64,000 nucleotides of DNA from Symsagittifera roscoffensis. Lineage: Eukaryota > Xenacoelomorpha > Acoela > Convolutidae. A program made the translations under genes and the position numbers. This document shows positions 35,755-48,459 of the stretch, one piece after another. The DNA lies in NCBI RefSeq assembly GCF_963678635.1, contig NC_087064.1, forward strand, positions 69,802,123 to 69,866,122, written 5' to 3'. Within the stretch, counting starts at the first letter, position 1; each line of letters starts with the position of its first letter. Under the pieces are notes generated by a model. The model was not told the DNA's origin and did no database searches. It saw nothing but the letters and a program-made list of their open reading frames with translations.

Positions 35755-36843
35755 TCACTTAGCATTTGAGTTCGCTACAACTACTCGCGATGCAGCACCC
35801 GCCGGTTTGTTCCGTCCATTTGCTTGAACAGTTGTTCTGCTTGTGTAAAAGATTGGGCTTCCCTGCATGAGAGCAAGAAAGTCCTTTCTGAACTTATCTC
35901 CAAATATTATATAGACGAGAAAGTTCACCGAATTCGTCAGTGCCAGGAAAATGTTCTGCAGAGCACTAAGTAGTGCCACGTCTCTCTTGCCTCTAAGACT
36001 GGGCCCTGAAATTTGATTTTTCAAGCGAATCACGACTGAAAAGCCGACACAGAAAGTGGCGAAAACGATGCCAACGACTACCATTTGTCGGGTAATCTCG
36101 GCGTCCCGTCGACTCCCAATTGACTGGTCTCGTCCGGACGCGTTCCGCTTCCCTAGCATCCGGATCTTGAGGATTGTTATGAACGTGAACAGAAACACCA
36201 GTCCGATTGGAATCACTCCAGTGATGTAGTCGCTGATACGGACTCGGGTTTTGGTCCAGAACTTCAAAGAGACGATGTCGAAGTTGACAGGTGCGCACTC
36301 TTTGTTAATCGGATGCAATCGGAACACAAAAACAGTCTGCAAAGACCAAACCGAGAGGACGAGATATGCGACAACAGTCGAAATCACACACGCTCGCGCC
36401 TTGCCGTAGATTTTGTACTTGAAGGGAAAAAGAACCGCCAGCATTTTGTCGAGACTGAACAGAACTGTGATGTAGTATGACGCAACTGTCGTGATCCACG
36501 AGAAGAATTTGCAACATACGCAAATGACGTCATTGACTCCCGAGAGGTTCCATCCGAAAAGAGGGAGCATCAGGTCAAGTACTCCATCGTAGAACACAGC
36601 CAGCAAATCAGTCAAAGCCAGACTGTACATGAAAGCAGCGCCGGATGAGATATTTTTCCATTTGGATATGACCAGCATTGTGAGAATGGACCCAACGCAA
36701 CCAAGGATTGAAATGACGACGCAGAAGATGTCGAGGGCAAGTATCAGGTGGACCATGTTGGGGTACTCCTCTTCCCACGTCCATGCTTCACTCACAAGAT
36801 CCTCGTCATACTCCCCAATTGTAGATACTTCTAGTACAACACT
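35755..36843 (-). CDS. Divergent rhodopsin-class G-protein-coupled receptor, main exon
   Basis: This is a seven-pass membrane receptor signalling through G proteins; the ligand is unknown. A single exon encodes all seven helices: TM1 with GCVGSILTML, TM2 with LALTDLLA (the conserved aspartate), and TM3 after cysteines in VICVCCKF, ending FSLDKMLAV in place of the DRY motif. TM4 holds WSLQ. Extracellular loop 2 supplies the disulfide cysteine (KECAPVNF). TM5 has a proline (GVIPIGLVF). TM6 has FATFCVGF without the usual CWxP proline. TM7 ends NSVNFLVYIIFGDKF in place of NPxxY. The C-tail is about 50 residues, ending NSNAK at the TAG... stop side (35755). There is no ATG upstream of TM1 in this exon except the one just before the helix (PNMVHLI). 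The sequence TTTGTTTCAG ends at 36844 on the minus strand, so I place an acceptor there with the frame in phase 0; the acidic extracellular N-terminus (EYDED, TWEEEY) starts in this exon and the start codon lies in an unfound upstream exon. Confidence 0.9.
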   Translation of the reverse strand, partial: SVVLEVSTIGEYDEDLVSEAWTWEEEYPNMVHLILALDIFCVVISILGCVGSILTMLVISKWKNISSGAAFMYSLALTDLLAVFYDGVLDLMLPLFGWNLSGVNDVICVCCKFFSWITTVASYYITVLFSLDKMLAVLFPFKYKIYGKARACVISTVVAYLVLSVWSLQTVFVFRLHPINKECAPVNFDIVSLKFWTKTRVRISDYITGVIPIGLVFLFTFITILKIRMLGKRNASGRDQSIGSRRDAEITRQMVVVGIVFATFCVGFSVVIRLKNQISGPSLRGKRDVALLSALQNIFLALTNSVNFLVYIIFGDKFRKDFLALMQGSPIFYTSRTTVQANGRNKPAGAASRVVVANSNAK

Positions 36844-39636
36844 CTGAAACAAAAAAACAATAATTGGTTTCAGTGACTGCTTGTAGACTAGCTTAAGTTG
36901 TAAGTGCACTTTTTTCAATTGAATAGTACCCGGTGCACGTGCAAGTATGTTCGCAGTTCAAGCCAACCAATTTTAAGATAACTCTGCCTCAAAACATGTG
37001 TTTTATCGAAATTTAAAACTATATATAAAACAAGGATAGCCGGTGGATAACTAGTACTCCAAAAAAATAAATAAAAAGCTTTTTCTTGTTTGTTTTTTCA
37101 AGTTAGTGTTAATTAGTGTTGAGTCATGTCAAAAATGATCTGAAAAAAAAACATTGAATTTAGGCATATTCGACACACGTATTAAAATAGGCAAATCGAA
37201 CGACGGTTTTACTTAAAAAAATGACACAAAAAATCAAAAAAATTTCGAAAGTTTTTTTTTTCACGTTTTTTGCAGAAGTTGTTCAGAAATTTTTTATTCA
37301 AAGATGACGCTACAAAAATTTTCAAAATAAATTTGCTGGAATTCATCCAAAGTTTAAAGGCGTGTTCTTCTATAGTACGCCTGCCGCTTGCTTTACTCGC
37401 TCGAAACTAAACTGAAACTCCTAAATTTCGAACCAATTTTTCTCGACACTGGGATAATTTTTTGAGAAACTTTTAAAATCGTTCAAATGATTACTGAAAG
37501 GTCTTTAATATGATGTAATACTCCACCAATTAAGATGGTTATTGGCTTAAATATTTTTGGGTTAGAGTATCAAAATAAGCTCCCTCGCTCACTTTATTTG
37601 CCAGAAATTAGACCAAACTCAAAATTTTCAAACTGATTTTTCTGAAATTGAAGAAAATTTTTCGAAATTTTTAAAATGTTGTTCGAATCATGATTGAGAG
37701 GGCTTAAGTATGATTGATTCATATTAAAACTTTAATGCTCGATCCATCCAGATGAGTATTTGTGGTACCTGATTTTGCGAGGAAAACAAAAAGAAAAAAG
37801 AAGAAAAAAACAAACCCGTAAACAAGTTCCTCTCCATTTTATATCGTTGGAACAACAAAAGCATATCTTATGCCGAGTATTTTTGTCTCAAACTCAAACC
37901 AAAGAGCGTGAATCATAAGCTTCGAAGCCCCAACCTATCGATCGAGGAGAAAGGTTATCGACAAATTTTGCAAGATTATAAACTAACCGCATAAATTATC
38001 AAAATACAGAGAATCTGTTTTCTTGAAGCAGCGGTAGTTTCAGTTTTACTCACTTGATTTTGTCTCATTCTGGAGCAACTTCGAATTTTGGATGAGATTT
38101 CTACTCGATATAAGAAAAAATTTTGCTCGCGATTTTTATTTGGTTGCTCTTCCTGCTTTGCTGAGATGAAAAAATGAACTCTTTTTAGATTTTGTTTTCT
38201 ATATTTACGCCAATATCTTCTTCTAATGGCTTTTTGATTGGACACTAGTTGGTGTTATCTCAATTGGTAATTCACTCTAATCAAAACCTCCTCAAGTCCA
38301 ATATATTTGGGTAAATTTATTGTTATCATTTCGTCTCTGTAAATCCTTACAAAATGTCCACAAGCTTTTATACCATAATTTTCTTAAATTACTTTTGAAC
38401 CCATTGTTTATTACAACTATGTTTTTTCTGAACCCAACTCTGGTCTTTTTGTTTTGAAAATGTCACCAGACGACAAGAATAAAATCCATCTCCATTTTCT
38501 AATTTTCTGAGAAACTTCTTTCAAAACGAATTCAAAAGAAACAAAGGCCGAGAGTTAATAACAACACTGATTTCATCCAGTCCCCGCAAGTCACGAAATC
38601 TTTATAATTTGCCATAGCCAATTTTGAATTTTCCATAATAAACGTAGGGGTACAGGGGTACGTAGGGGTACACTTACTAAGGGTTCTTTCTACAAACCTT
38701 AGAAATTTTTTCACACTTAACCAAAAGATAGCATCTAAAACTTTATCCTGAAAGAACTTTGGCGGAAAATGCCAACCGACTTGTGAAAACTTCTTCTGTA
38801 AACTCAGTGAAACAAAGTTTTGAATCCATGTTCTTTTTCTTTTTGGCGGCAAAGTAAATTATTCGGATTATTTTTTGCATGTTGATTTTTCGACACTTTT
38901 TTTCTTGAAATCAAATATAGTTAATTAAAAAAATCAAAATACTTTAACTTGTTACAACCTCCGTACCCACGCCAGAAATATGTTCGATGATGTTTTTTCA
39001 GATAAATATTTTGTTACATAAAAATTGCGAATACCAAAATTTATACCAAGGTCTTACATATTGAGAAGATTCCCTAGCTTTTCGACCGCAATCATTTGCC
39101 CAGTCCTTTCTGGCGATAGTTAGCGGTTTTTTTTTGCAAGACCAGTGCAATGATAATCTGTGTTTTCAATCACCAAATAACAAAATACATTTGATGTAAA
39201 TTTGCTTTCTTCACACGAAATCAAGTGCATTTGTAGGTCTGAAAAGTTTTCACCATAATCCGCTGAAATTTGATCAGTTTTTCAAACCACGAGTGTAATG
39301 AAATCAGTAGACAACCAATTCCAATTGACCACAAGGCAACAAATTTGGCTGTGTTGTGCGAGAAATTTGGTGGATTGTAATATCGATGCGTTTTTTAGTG
39401 ATAAGCCTCGACATTTTTTGAAGATTGGCGAAAGTTAAAAAGTAATACTTGAGTTTCTTAAATCAAAAATGTTTAAAAAGATAAATTATGTTTGAATATG
39501 AAATTTCAAGTTAAGATATTAAAATTTTTAACCAAAAAAAGTTTTAGAAAACTCGATAAAAATTGTATAGTATCCCGCTAAGAAGTGAAGAGGAATAAAG
39601 AATTGATGCATCAATTTATCAATTTTACAATTTTTT
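36844..39636. other. Interval right of the GPCR exon
   Basis: It should contain the 5' exon of the GPCR, which I could not identify. A reverse family B copy lies at about 37640-37800. Otherwise it is AT-rich and without recognisable coding features. Confidence 0.4.
37640..37800 (-). repeat. Dispersed repeat family B, reverse copy
   Basis: On the plus strand it contains GTTCGAATCATGATTGAGAGG, TTGATTCATATTAAA and TGTGGTACCTGATTTTGCG. These are the family blocks in inverse order and orientation. A similar but weaker segment precedes it from about 37440. Confidence 0.5.
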
Positions 39637-40165
39637 ACAAGACTGCTCGTATCAGGGCGAAGCCCTGAATGTTCCGACTGCGTTTTAAGGTTTGTGGAGC
39701 AGTAATAACATTAAAAAAATTAATGAAATAAAACAAAATAAAAAAAAATTTCTAAATTTTGAAATTTTTAAATGAAAATCATTATCCCACACGCCATACA
39801 AATTACAAAAGGATAGATTTCGCTCCTTGCAACAAACCAATTATAGCACATAAGCTTCTTCTAACCAATTTGGAACAATTTCTATGACGGATTAACTCTC
39901 CGCTTACGCGTTAATAGCGCGAAATATATCGCGCGTTAATTGTCCCAAATTGGCCAAAATGGCAATCTTTAAACCCCCATAACTTTACGAATAAAGATCA
40001 CAGGTGAAATATCTTTTCAAATTTGAGCTCAGAAAAACAATACCTTTCGAATGATGGAAAAAAATTTCGTCTATAATGGCTAGTTAAAAAGTCATTTGTC
40101 TGAAGAAAAAAAAACCCACCCTGAGCACAAATATTCCGTTACTTTCGTATCGAAAGTCGGAACAA
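39637..40165 (+). repeat. Dispersed repeat family A, copy with well-preserved ends
   Basis: It begins ACAAGACTGCTCGTATCAGG, with the hairpin CAGGGCGAAGCCCTG. The core is GCGCGAAATATATCGCGCG. It ends at the hairpin ACTTTCGTATCGAAAGT followed by CGGAACAAT. Confidence 0.88.
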
Positions 40166-40745
40166 TAACTACACTCTTTTACTTTTTCTCTCTCAAATAT
40201 TTCATGAATAGAACGTAAACAGACCAAATGCAAATTCATCTAGCTATTTAGGCGTCCAAGTCAAGCTTACTCCCTGTTGTAATAACTAAAACAATATTTC
40301 AAGCCTAATTGATTGATATAATTAAGATTTGAGTTTTTCGTTCCGATTTCAACGACGGGATGGAATATTTGCACGCGGTGTTTTTTTTTGTATTCACACA
40401 AGTTTCGTGTTTTTTAAAAAGCTTCGTTTGAATGGAGTTTGTTATAGCATATCAAAAACAACTGACGCCCGGAGCTCGAACAGAAAAAGATCTATTACTT
40501 GTGAGCCTTTTTGTTCGAAGAGAACGGAATATTTATGTTCGGTGTGTTTTTTTATTCAGTCAATTTTGGCCGATCGAAATAATGGGATTCGACAAAAAAA
40601 TTTTATAGCCCATTGAAGATATCGACTTCCGAAGTTAAAATATAAAAAAGATATTTTACCTCCGTTTTTTGTAAAGTTCTGGGTGTTTGAAAATTGCAAA
40701 AGTGGCCATGTTCTGGACTAAATTATGCGCACTTTGAAGAATTTA

Positions 40746-41291
40746 TTGTTCCGACTTTCGATACGAAAGTAACGGAATATTTGTGCTCGGGGTGGGTTTT
40801 TTTTTTCTTCAGACAAATTTCGACTTTTTAACTAGCCATTTTTGACGGAATTTTTTTATATCATTCAAAAGGTATTGTTGTCTTGAGATTAAATTTGAAA
40901 AGATATTTCACCTGTGATTTTTTTTTGTAAAGTTATGAGGGTTTAAAGATTGCCATTTTGGCCATTTTGACCTATTTGGGACAATTAATGCGCGATATAA
41001 TTCGCGCTATTAACGCGTAAGCGGAGATTTAATCCGTCTTATAAATCGTTCCAAATTGGTTGAACGAAGCTTATTTGCCATAATTGATGTGTTACAAGGA
41101 ACGAAAATTATCTTTTTGTACCTTTATATGGCGTGTGGGGGAATGATTTTCATAAAAAATTTCAAATTTTAGAAAAAATTTTTTCATTTTATTTTATTTC
41201 ATATAATGTTTTTGTGTTATTACTGCTGGTCCATAAGACTTCAAAAGCAGTCGGAAAATTCAGGGCTTTGCTCTGATACGAGCAGTCTTGT
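40746..41291 (-). repeat. Dispersed repeat family A, reverse copy
   Basis: This is a full-length copy in opposite orientation to the one at 39637. It directly abuts the next copy, so the two form a head-to-tail pair. The segment 40330-40620 between the opposed copies carries degraded family-like pieces (GGAATATTTGCACGCGGTG and GGAATATTTATGTTCGGTG). Confidence 0.85.
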
Positions 41292-41810
41292 TGTTCCGAC
41301 TTTCGATACGAAAGTGACGGAATATTTGTGCTCGGGGTGGGTTATTTTTTTCTTCAGACAAATTTCGACTTTTTAACTAGCTATTTTTGACGGATTTTTT
41401 TATATCATTCGAAAAGTATTGTTGTCCTGAGCTCAAATTTGAAAAGATATTTCCCCTGTGATCATTTTTCGTAAAGTTATGGGGGTTTAAAGATTGCCAT
41501 TTTGGCCAATTTGGGACAATTAACTCGCGATATATTTCGCGCTATTAACGAGTAAGCGGAGAGTTAATCCGTCTTAAAATCGTTCCAATTTGGTTAAAAG
41601 AAGCTTATTTGCCATAATTGATTGGTTACAAGGAGCTAAATCTATCTTTTTGTACTTTAAATGGCGCGTGGGGGGATGATTTTCATAAAAAATAACATTT
41701 TTTTTTTTCAAATTTTATTACATTTAAGTTTTTAATGTTATTACTGCTCCATAAAACCTTAAAAGGCAGTCAGAACATTCAGGGCTTCGCCCTGATACGA
41801 GCAGTCTTGT
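41292..41810 (-). repeat. Dispersed repeat family A, second reverse copy of a tandem pair
   Basis: Begins TTGTTCCGACTTTCGATACG and ends CTGATACGAGCAGTCTTGT. It has the same core palindrome and the same orientation as the copy at 40746. Confidence 0.87.
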
Positions 41811-43108
41811 TCTTATTGCTGAGAGCGTAACGCGAATTACTCATGCGTGGCGAAATTTCCCGCAAAACAAAATCGTTCCAAATTGAATTGAGGCTAGCTA
41901 ATCTGATCGGTCATACTAATTTCGCACGACTCTAAATTTCACACTGTTGTTGTCCAAATTTTATAGGTTTTCATGATTTTTTTTCGCCCAAAAACTATAG
42001 CGTGGATACTATCGAATGCTTTTTTTTCTAATAGAACTTTGAATGTTCCTCTGGAGCAAGTAACCAGATTTTTGAATTAGAACGTTAATCAATAGATACA
42101 ATAATATTTTAGGAAAAATAGATAACAGCTATTATTTGCATTTCACAACTTTTGTATTCCTTTATTGGTAATATTACTGGTTGATCGGAGGTTCTTTCGA
42201 GAAACTAGAGTGGTTTATAGTTAGTGGGCCATCCTTTCAACTTCGGTGTACTTTGTGAGAAGAACAAGTATTTGATTGGCAAAAGCCAGCAAACATGTAC
42301 TTATTTCGCCCTTATCCTCCACCTAAATCTGCCCCTGATGCAATTCATTGTTTCTTGAATTTTTCTTATGAAAATTGATCTTAAATCCAATTTAGATGTT
42401 GCCGTGGCAACTAAAGACGAAAACATAATAAGAACAGATATTTCACTTTCTTTTAAGACAAAATTTCACCTACATCTTACAATGCCACCATAGTATCAAA
42501 ATTGTAAATTCAGGTGTGCTTCTTTTGTTGCAAAATGGGTGCCGCAAGAACACTTTATGGTTTGATTTAATAAAAGTTTTCTTCAACTGTAACCGACCCT
42601 AAAACTTTTTTTTTTTAAATCATCTGACATTCTATCGCGTTCAGAAAAACGGTTCCGACTTGTTTGCTTTTCAAAATACATAAGAGCGATTGCCGTCTAT
42701 TATAAATTGAGCGTTTCGCTTGCAAAATTTCCCTAGTGTCCAAGGTGTCAAAACAAAAAAACTATTGAGTAGAAAACATTTTAAAAATCAGACAACGAAG
42801 ATAAAGCTCGGTTTTACCAAAAACTTTATTTTTTGAATTTGTTTGAAATTGTGATATCCTGAGCAACTAGCGCGAGATAAAACTGATTTATAATTCCGAA
42901 GATTAAATTGATCTTTTTTATAATAGTTTTTTCTCTATCTTAGAGTTGCTGAGATCACTAGCGGTTTTCATTGGTGTCATTGGTTCAGCGATATACCGAA
43001 GGCTTAAGATACAGTGACCTTAGCCAATATAGTATGATATAAATAAATAGAAAAATACATCACTCAAGGTTACGTAATGTCTCTGCTAGTGCAGTAGCAG
43101 TACCACAA
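41811..43108. other. Non-coding interval left of the second retroelement remnant
   Basis: No gene is recognised. The minus-strand sequence CCTGAGGGGG at 43109-43122 followed by TTTGTGGTACTGC could be a polypurine tract and LTR start of the second Ty3/gypsy remnant, but no matching second LTR exists in the window. Confidence 0.3.
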
Positions 43109-43364
43109 ACCCCCTCAGGTTAAATTTTTTTACATGTAGGTTAAAATTTTTTGTAATACGAATAAAAATGAGTTTGATTCTCAGTTTTAAAAGTTTTAAT
43201 TTCAATTGTGATTTTCTAATTTTTTTCTTTCTTTTTCTTAGTTTTTGTTTCGATCTTTTCTCCAGTTGGGGTTCAAGTCTACTCCCTTGTCCAGAATCAC
43301 TTATCCGAAACTACGGCGGAAAAGGTGTTTCTTTAGTAGTCCTATATTCGTTTCGATGGGGCAA

Positions 43365-43682
43365 TCATTTCTCGTCCTGAAATGTGTCAGTCGTCTCCGA
43401 TATTCCTGCAAAGCCACCTTCAGTAGTGTTCCTCCTGTCAGTTCTTCCTACGATATTTCTCGTATCGAATGTTTGACTGGGTGGCCGCTGTTGTGATTCT
43501 TTGCTTTTTGTTTGTCGGGAGCTTCTCCTGAAACCTGTGTCCTCTACGCTCGAATTGTCGGATGCGCTTGTTGGCGTGCCAAAGCGCGCGTCCCTCTCTC
43601 CCACGGACTGATTTTTCCTCGGAGTTTGTCTGCCACTCTTTGTACTTCTGTTTTTAAGACTTGATCGGCTAGATTTTCTCAT
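43365..43682 (-). pseudogene. Unique C-terminal end of the second element's polyprotein
   Basis: A basic, serine-rich open frame (RKSSRSSLKNRS, FRRSSRQTKSKESQQR) that continues from the leftmost array unit and ends SETTDTFQDEK. Such basic tails follow the integrase of many Ty3/gypsy elements. It has no recognisable domain. Confidence 0.5.
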
Positions 43683-46600
43683 TCTTCTGCGGCTGAATAC
43701 CGGTTTTGAAATAGATTCAGTATCTCTTCCGATTTGGTAGACAAATCCACTTTTTTCAGTTTCCCTCCTTTTGCTGTTTTCGGAGAGTTGAGCTGTGACT
43801 TCTTCTCTTTTTCTGAGTCTTCTGCTACTAGATCGTTTGCTGCGTTTGCAGCTTTTTCTCTTCGAGCTTCTGCAACCGTTTTCTTTTCGAGTTTTTTCAT
43901 GATTACTTCTTCTTGTGTCTTCGGTCCGCTTGCTAAACTCGGTCCGCCTTTGTTCGGTTTAGCTCGTTTTACCGCAAAATTGAATTCCCCTCTTGCTGAT
44001 GTTTCTTCAGAGGTAACGATCGTTTGTCTGTGCTGTAACCTCTCAATGGGGCATAATCCAACTGTAGTTCCTAGCCCGGATGCCTAAGCAGTGGTAGCGG
44101 TTTTGTTTCGCTCTCTGAACTATCTTGAGTTTTCCGGCTTCCTCTGATTATTTTTCTGGTTCTTTGTAAAATCTTGTTTCGCTCTCTGAACTATCTCGAG
44201 TTTTCAGGCTATCTCGAGTTTCGCTCTCTGAGCTATCTCGAGTTTTCCGGCTTCCTCTGATTATCTTTCTTGTTCTTTATAGAGTCTCTGAGACCTCCTG
44301 CTCCTCCGGTATTTCATTCGTGTTGTTTAATGATCGATTCCAGCTCGGATCCACTAAGCTCTTCACTCTGTCGTCAGTTCGCCAGTGAATCCGACCACCA
44401 ATTTTATAATCTAGTTTGCTGATTGCTCATTTTGGTTAATTTTTTTCCGATTGGAGATAAAATTGTTTTTTTTTTGAATTTCTGTCCGGCCGTTTTCTGT
44501 GTTGCAAAGTAGGGAAAGTGTTTTCTTGCAATAGATTTTTGCTATTTAGTTGTTTAGGCAACCGCGAAAATTGATTTACTTCATTCCGGTCGAGCTTTGT
44601 TTGTTTTTGACCATTTTGATTGATTTTTTCCTTGGAGTTTGTCCGCCAATTTTTGTACTCCTATTGTTAAGACTTGATCGGCTAGGTTTTCTCATTCTTC
44701 TGCGGCTGAATCCCGGTTTTGAAATAGATTCGGTATCTCTTCCGATTTGGTAGACAAATCCACTTTTTTCAGTTTCCCTCCTTTTGCTGTTTTCGGAGAG
44801 TTGAGCTGTGACTTCTTCTCTTTTTCTGATTCTTCTGCTACTAGATCGTTTGCTGCTTTTGCAGCTTTTTCTCTTCGAGCTTCTGCAACCGTTTTCTTTT
44901 CGAGTTTTTTCATGAATACTTCTTCTTGTGTCTTCGTTCCGCTTGCTAAACTCGGTCCGCCTTTGTTCGGTTTAGCTCGTTTTACCGCAAAATTGAATTC
45001 CCCTCTAGCTAACGTTTTTTCAGAGGTAACGATCGTTTGACTGTGCTGTAACCTCTCAATGGGGCATAATCCATTTGTAGTTCCTAGCCCGGATGCCTAA
45101 GCAGTGGTAGCGGTTTTCTTTCGCTCTCTGAACTATCTTGAGTATTCCGGCTTCCTCTGATTATCTTTCTGGTTCTTTGTAGAGTCTTGTTTCGCTCTCT
45201 GAACTATCTCGAGTTTTCCGACTATCTCGAGTTTCGCTCTCTGAGCTATCTCGAGTTTTCCGGCTTCCTCTGATTATCTTTCTTGTTCTTTATAGAGTCT
45301 CTGATACCTACTCCTCCTCCGGTATTTCATTCGTGTTGTTTAATGATCGATCCCAGCTCGGATCCACTAAGCTCTTCACTCTGTCGTCAGTTCGCCAGTG
45401 AATCCGACCACCAATTTTATAATCTAGTCTGCTGATTGCTCATTTTGGTTAATTTTTTCCGATTGGAGATAAATTTGTTTTTTAGAATTTCTGTCCGGCC
45501 GTTTTCTGTGTTGCAAAGTAGGGAAAGTGTTTTCTTGCAATAGAGTTTTGCTATTTAGTTGTTTAGGCAACCGCCAAAATTGATTTACTTCATTCCGGTC
45601 GAGCTTTGTTTGTTTTTGACCATTTTGATTGATTTTTTTCCTTGGAGTTTGTCCGCCAATTTTTTTACTCCTATTTTTAAGACTTGATCGGCTAGGTTTT
45701 CTCATTCTTCTGCGGCTGAATCCCGGTTTTGAAATAGATTCGGTATCTCTTCCGATTTGGTAGACAAATCCACTTTTTTCAGTTTCCCTCCTTTTGCTGT
45801 TTTCGGAGAGTTGAGCTGTGACTTCTTCTCTTTTTCTGATTCTTCTGCTACTAGATCGTTTGCTGCTTTTGCAGCTTTTTCTCTTCGAGCTTCTGCAACC
45901 GTTTTCTTTTCGAGTTTTTTCATGAATACTTCTTCTTGTGTCTTCGGTCCGCTTGCTAAACTCGGTCCGCCTTTGTTCGGTTTAGCTCGTTTTACCGCAA
46001 AATTGAATTCCCTTCTAGCTAACGTTTCTTCAGAGGTAACGATCGTTTGACTGTGCTGTAACCTCTCAATGGGGCATAATCCAACTGTAGTTCCTAGCCC
46101 GGATGCTTAAGCAGTGGTAGCGGTTTTCTTTCGCTCTCTGAACTATCTTGAGTTTTCCGGCTTCCTCTGATTATCTTTCTGGTTCTTTGTAGAGTCTTGT
46201 TTCGCTCTCTGAACTATCTCGAGTTTTCCTACTATCTCGAGTTTCGCTCTCTGAGCTATCTCGAGTTTTCCGGCTTCCTCTGATTATCTTTCTTGTTCTT
46301 TATAGAGTCTCTGAGACCTCCTCCTCCTCCGGTATTTCATTCGTGTTGTTTAATGATCGATTCCTGCTCGGATCCACTAAGCTCTTCACTCTGTCGTCAG
46401 TTCGCCAGTGAATCCGACCACCAATTTTATAATCTAGTCTGCTGATTGCTCATTTTGGTTAATTTTTTTCCGATTGGAGATAATTTTGTTTTTTAGAATT
46501 TCTGTCCCGCCGTTTTCTGTGTTGCAAAGTAGGGAAAGTGTTTTCTTGCAATAGATTTTTGCTATTTAGTTGTTTAGGCAACCGCGAAAATTGATTTACT

Positions 46601-48118
46601 TCATTCCGGTCGAGCTTTGTTTGTTTTTGACCATTTTGATTGATTTTTTCCTTGGAGTTTGTCCGCCAATTTTTGTACTCCTATTTTTAAGACTTGATCG
46701 GCTAGGTTTTCTCATTCTTCTGCGGCTGAATCCCGGTTTTGAAATAGATTCGGTATCTCTTCCGATTTGGTAGACAAATCCACTTTTTTCAGTTTCCCTC
46801 CTTTTGCTGTTTTCGGAGAGTTGAGCTGTGACTTCTTCTCTTTTTCTGATTCTTCTGCTACTAGATCGTTTGCTGCTTTTGCAGCTTTTTCTCTTCGAGC
46901 TTCTGCAACCGTTTTCTTTTCGAGTTTTTTCATGAATACTTCTTCTTGTGTCTTCGTTCCGCTTGCTAAACTCGGTCCGCCTTTGTTCGGTTTAGCTCGT
47001 TTTACCGCAAAATTGAATTCCCCTCTAGCTAACGTTTTTTCAGAGGTAACGATCGTTTGAATGTGCTGTAACCCCTCAATGGGGCATAATCCAACTGTAG
47101 TTCCTAGCCCGGCTGCGTAAGCAGTGGTAGCGGTTTTGTTTCGCTCTCTGAACTATCTTGAGTTTTCCGGTTTCCTCTGATTATTTTTCTGGTTCTTTGT
47201 AAAATCTTGTTTCGCTCTCTGAACTATCTCGAGTTTTCAGGCTATCTCGAGTTTCGCTCTCTGAGCTATCTCGAGTTTTCCGGCTTCCTCTGATTATCTT
47301 TCTTGTTCTTTGTAGAGTCTCTGTGACCTCCTCCTCCTCCGGTATTTCATTCGTGTTGTTTAATGATCGATTCCAGCTCGGATCCACTAAGCTCTTCACT
47401 CTGTCGTCACTTCGCCAGTGAATCCGACCACCAACTTTATAATCTATTCTGCTGATTGCTCATTTTGGTTAATTTTTTTCCGATTGGAGATAAATTTGTT
47501 TTTTAGAATTTCTGTCCGGCCGTTTTCTGTGTTGCAAAGTAGGGAAATTGTTTTCTTGCAATAGATTTTTGCTATATAGTTGGTTAGGCAATCGCGAAAA
47601 TTTATTTACTTCATTCCGGTCGAGCTTTGTATGTTTTTGACCGTTTTGATTGATTCTTTCCTTGGAAATTGTCCGCCAATTTTTGTACTCCTATTTTTAA
47701 GACTTGATCGGCTAGGTTTTCCCATTCTTCTGCGGCTAAATCCCGGTTTTGAAATGTATTCAGTATCTCTTCCGGTTTGGTAGACAAATCCACTTTTTTC
47801 AGTTCCCCCTTTTGCTGTTTTCGGGGAGTTGAGCTGTGACTTCTTCTTTTTTTCTGAGTCTTCTGCTACTAGATCGTTTGCTGCCATTGCTGCTTTTTCT
47901 CTTCGAGCTTCTGCAACCGTTTTCTTTTCGAGTTTTTTCATGATTAATTCTTCTTGTGTTTTTGGTTCGCTTGCTACACTCCGTCCGCCTTTGTTCGGTT
48001 TAGCTCGTTTTACCGCAAAATTGAGTCCCCCTCTCGCTAACGTTTCTTCAGACGTAACTATCGTTTGACTGTGCTGTAACCTCTCAATGCATAATCTAAC
48101 TGTAGTCTCTAGCCCGGC
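43605..48118 (-). repeat. Five-unit tandem array, period about 1010 bp, from the 3' part of the retroelement
   Basis: The marker ORF beginning MKKLEKKTVAEARREKA recurs with its start at 43900, 44913, 45923, 46933 and 47941. Each full unit consists of a tail segment of roughly 600 bp (conserved frame with KLEKKTVAEARREKA and LNSPKTAKGGKLKK) and a linker segment of roughly 400 bp with an internal tandem motif (TTTCGCTCTCTGAACTATC...). The linker segment also occurs once outside the array at 48862-49263. The leftmost unit is the most diverged and joins the unique tail. Copies in the middle are nearly identical. Confidence 0.9.
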
Positions 48119-48459
48119 TGCGTAAGCAGTGGTCGAGGTTTTGATGCAATTTGTGAAATTGTGTATTTTGCGTTCTCGCCATATCTGGTGCAGCTACGGC
48201 GTTCCTCCGCGAGGTTCACAATGTCCTTGTGCACAGACATCTTGATACTCGAGCATCGCTTCCTTATCTGGTTGTCCTCTGGAATTAGTTTCAATACTGC
48301 CGGGCGCAGTTGCAGTTGTACAGCTACGGCTAGTCGGTTGTCCACTAATATGCAATCAGCTTGCACGGCCATCTGATTCCACAATGGATTTGTATAGGGT
48401 CCCATCAGTTGAAATCCCTGCTTGTCTCCTCTCTCGACCACCCTCTTGAGCCGATCCAT
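48109..48459 (-). pseudogene. pol: Integrase zinc-binding region of the second Ty3/gypsy element, truncated
   Basis: It contains CILVDNRLAVAVQLQLRPAV, matching the block before the HHCC domain, then HKDIVNLAEERRSCTRYG, the second half of that domain. The segment between the two (the H..H part) is altered. The protein then runs into LLTQPG, and the catalytic DDE core is missing before the tail sequence begins. Confidence 0.75.

Noticed and set aside
43734-48068. Plus-strand open frames of 97-117 codons repeated through the retroelement array
   Set aside because: They are antisense shadows of the conserved minus-strand frame MKKLEKKTVAEARREKA, which continues a recognisable retroelement order.
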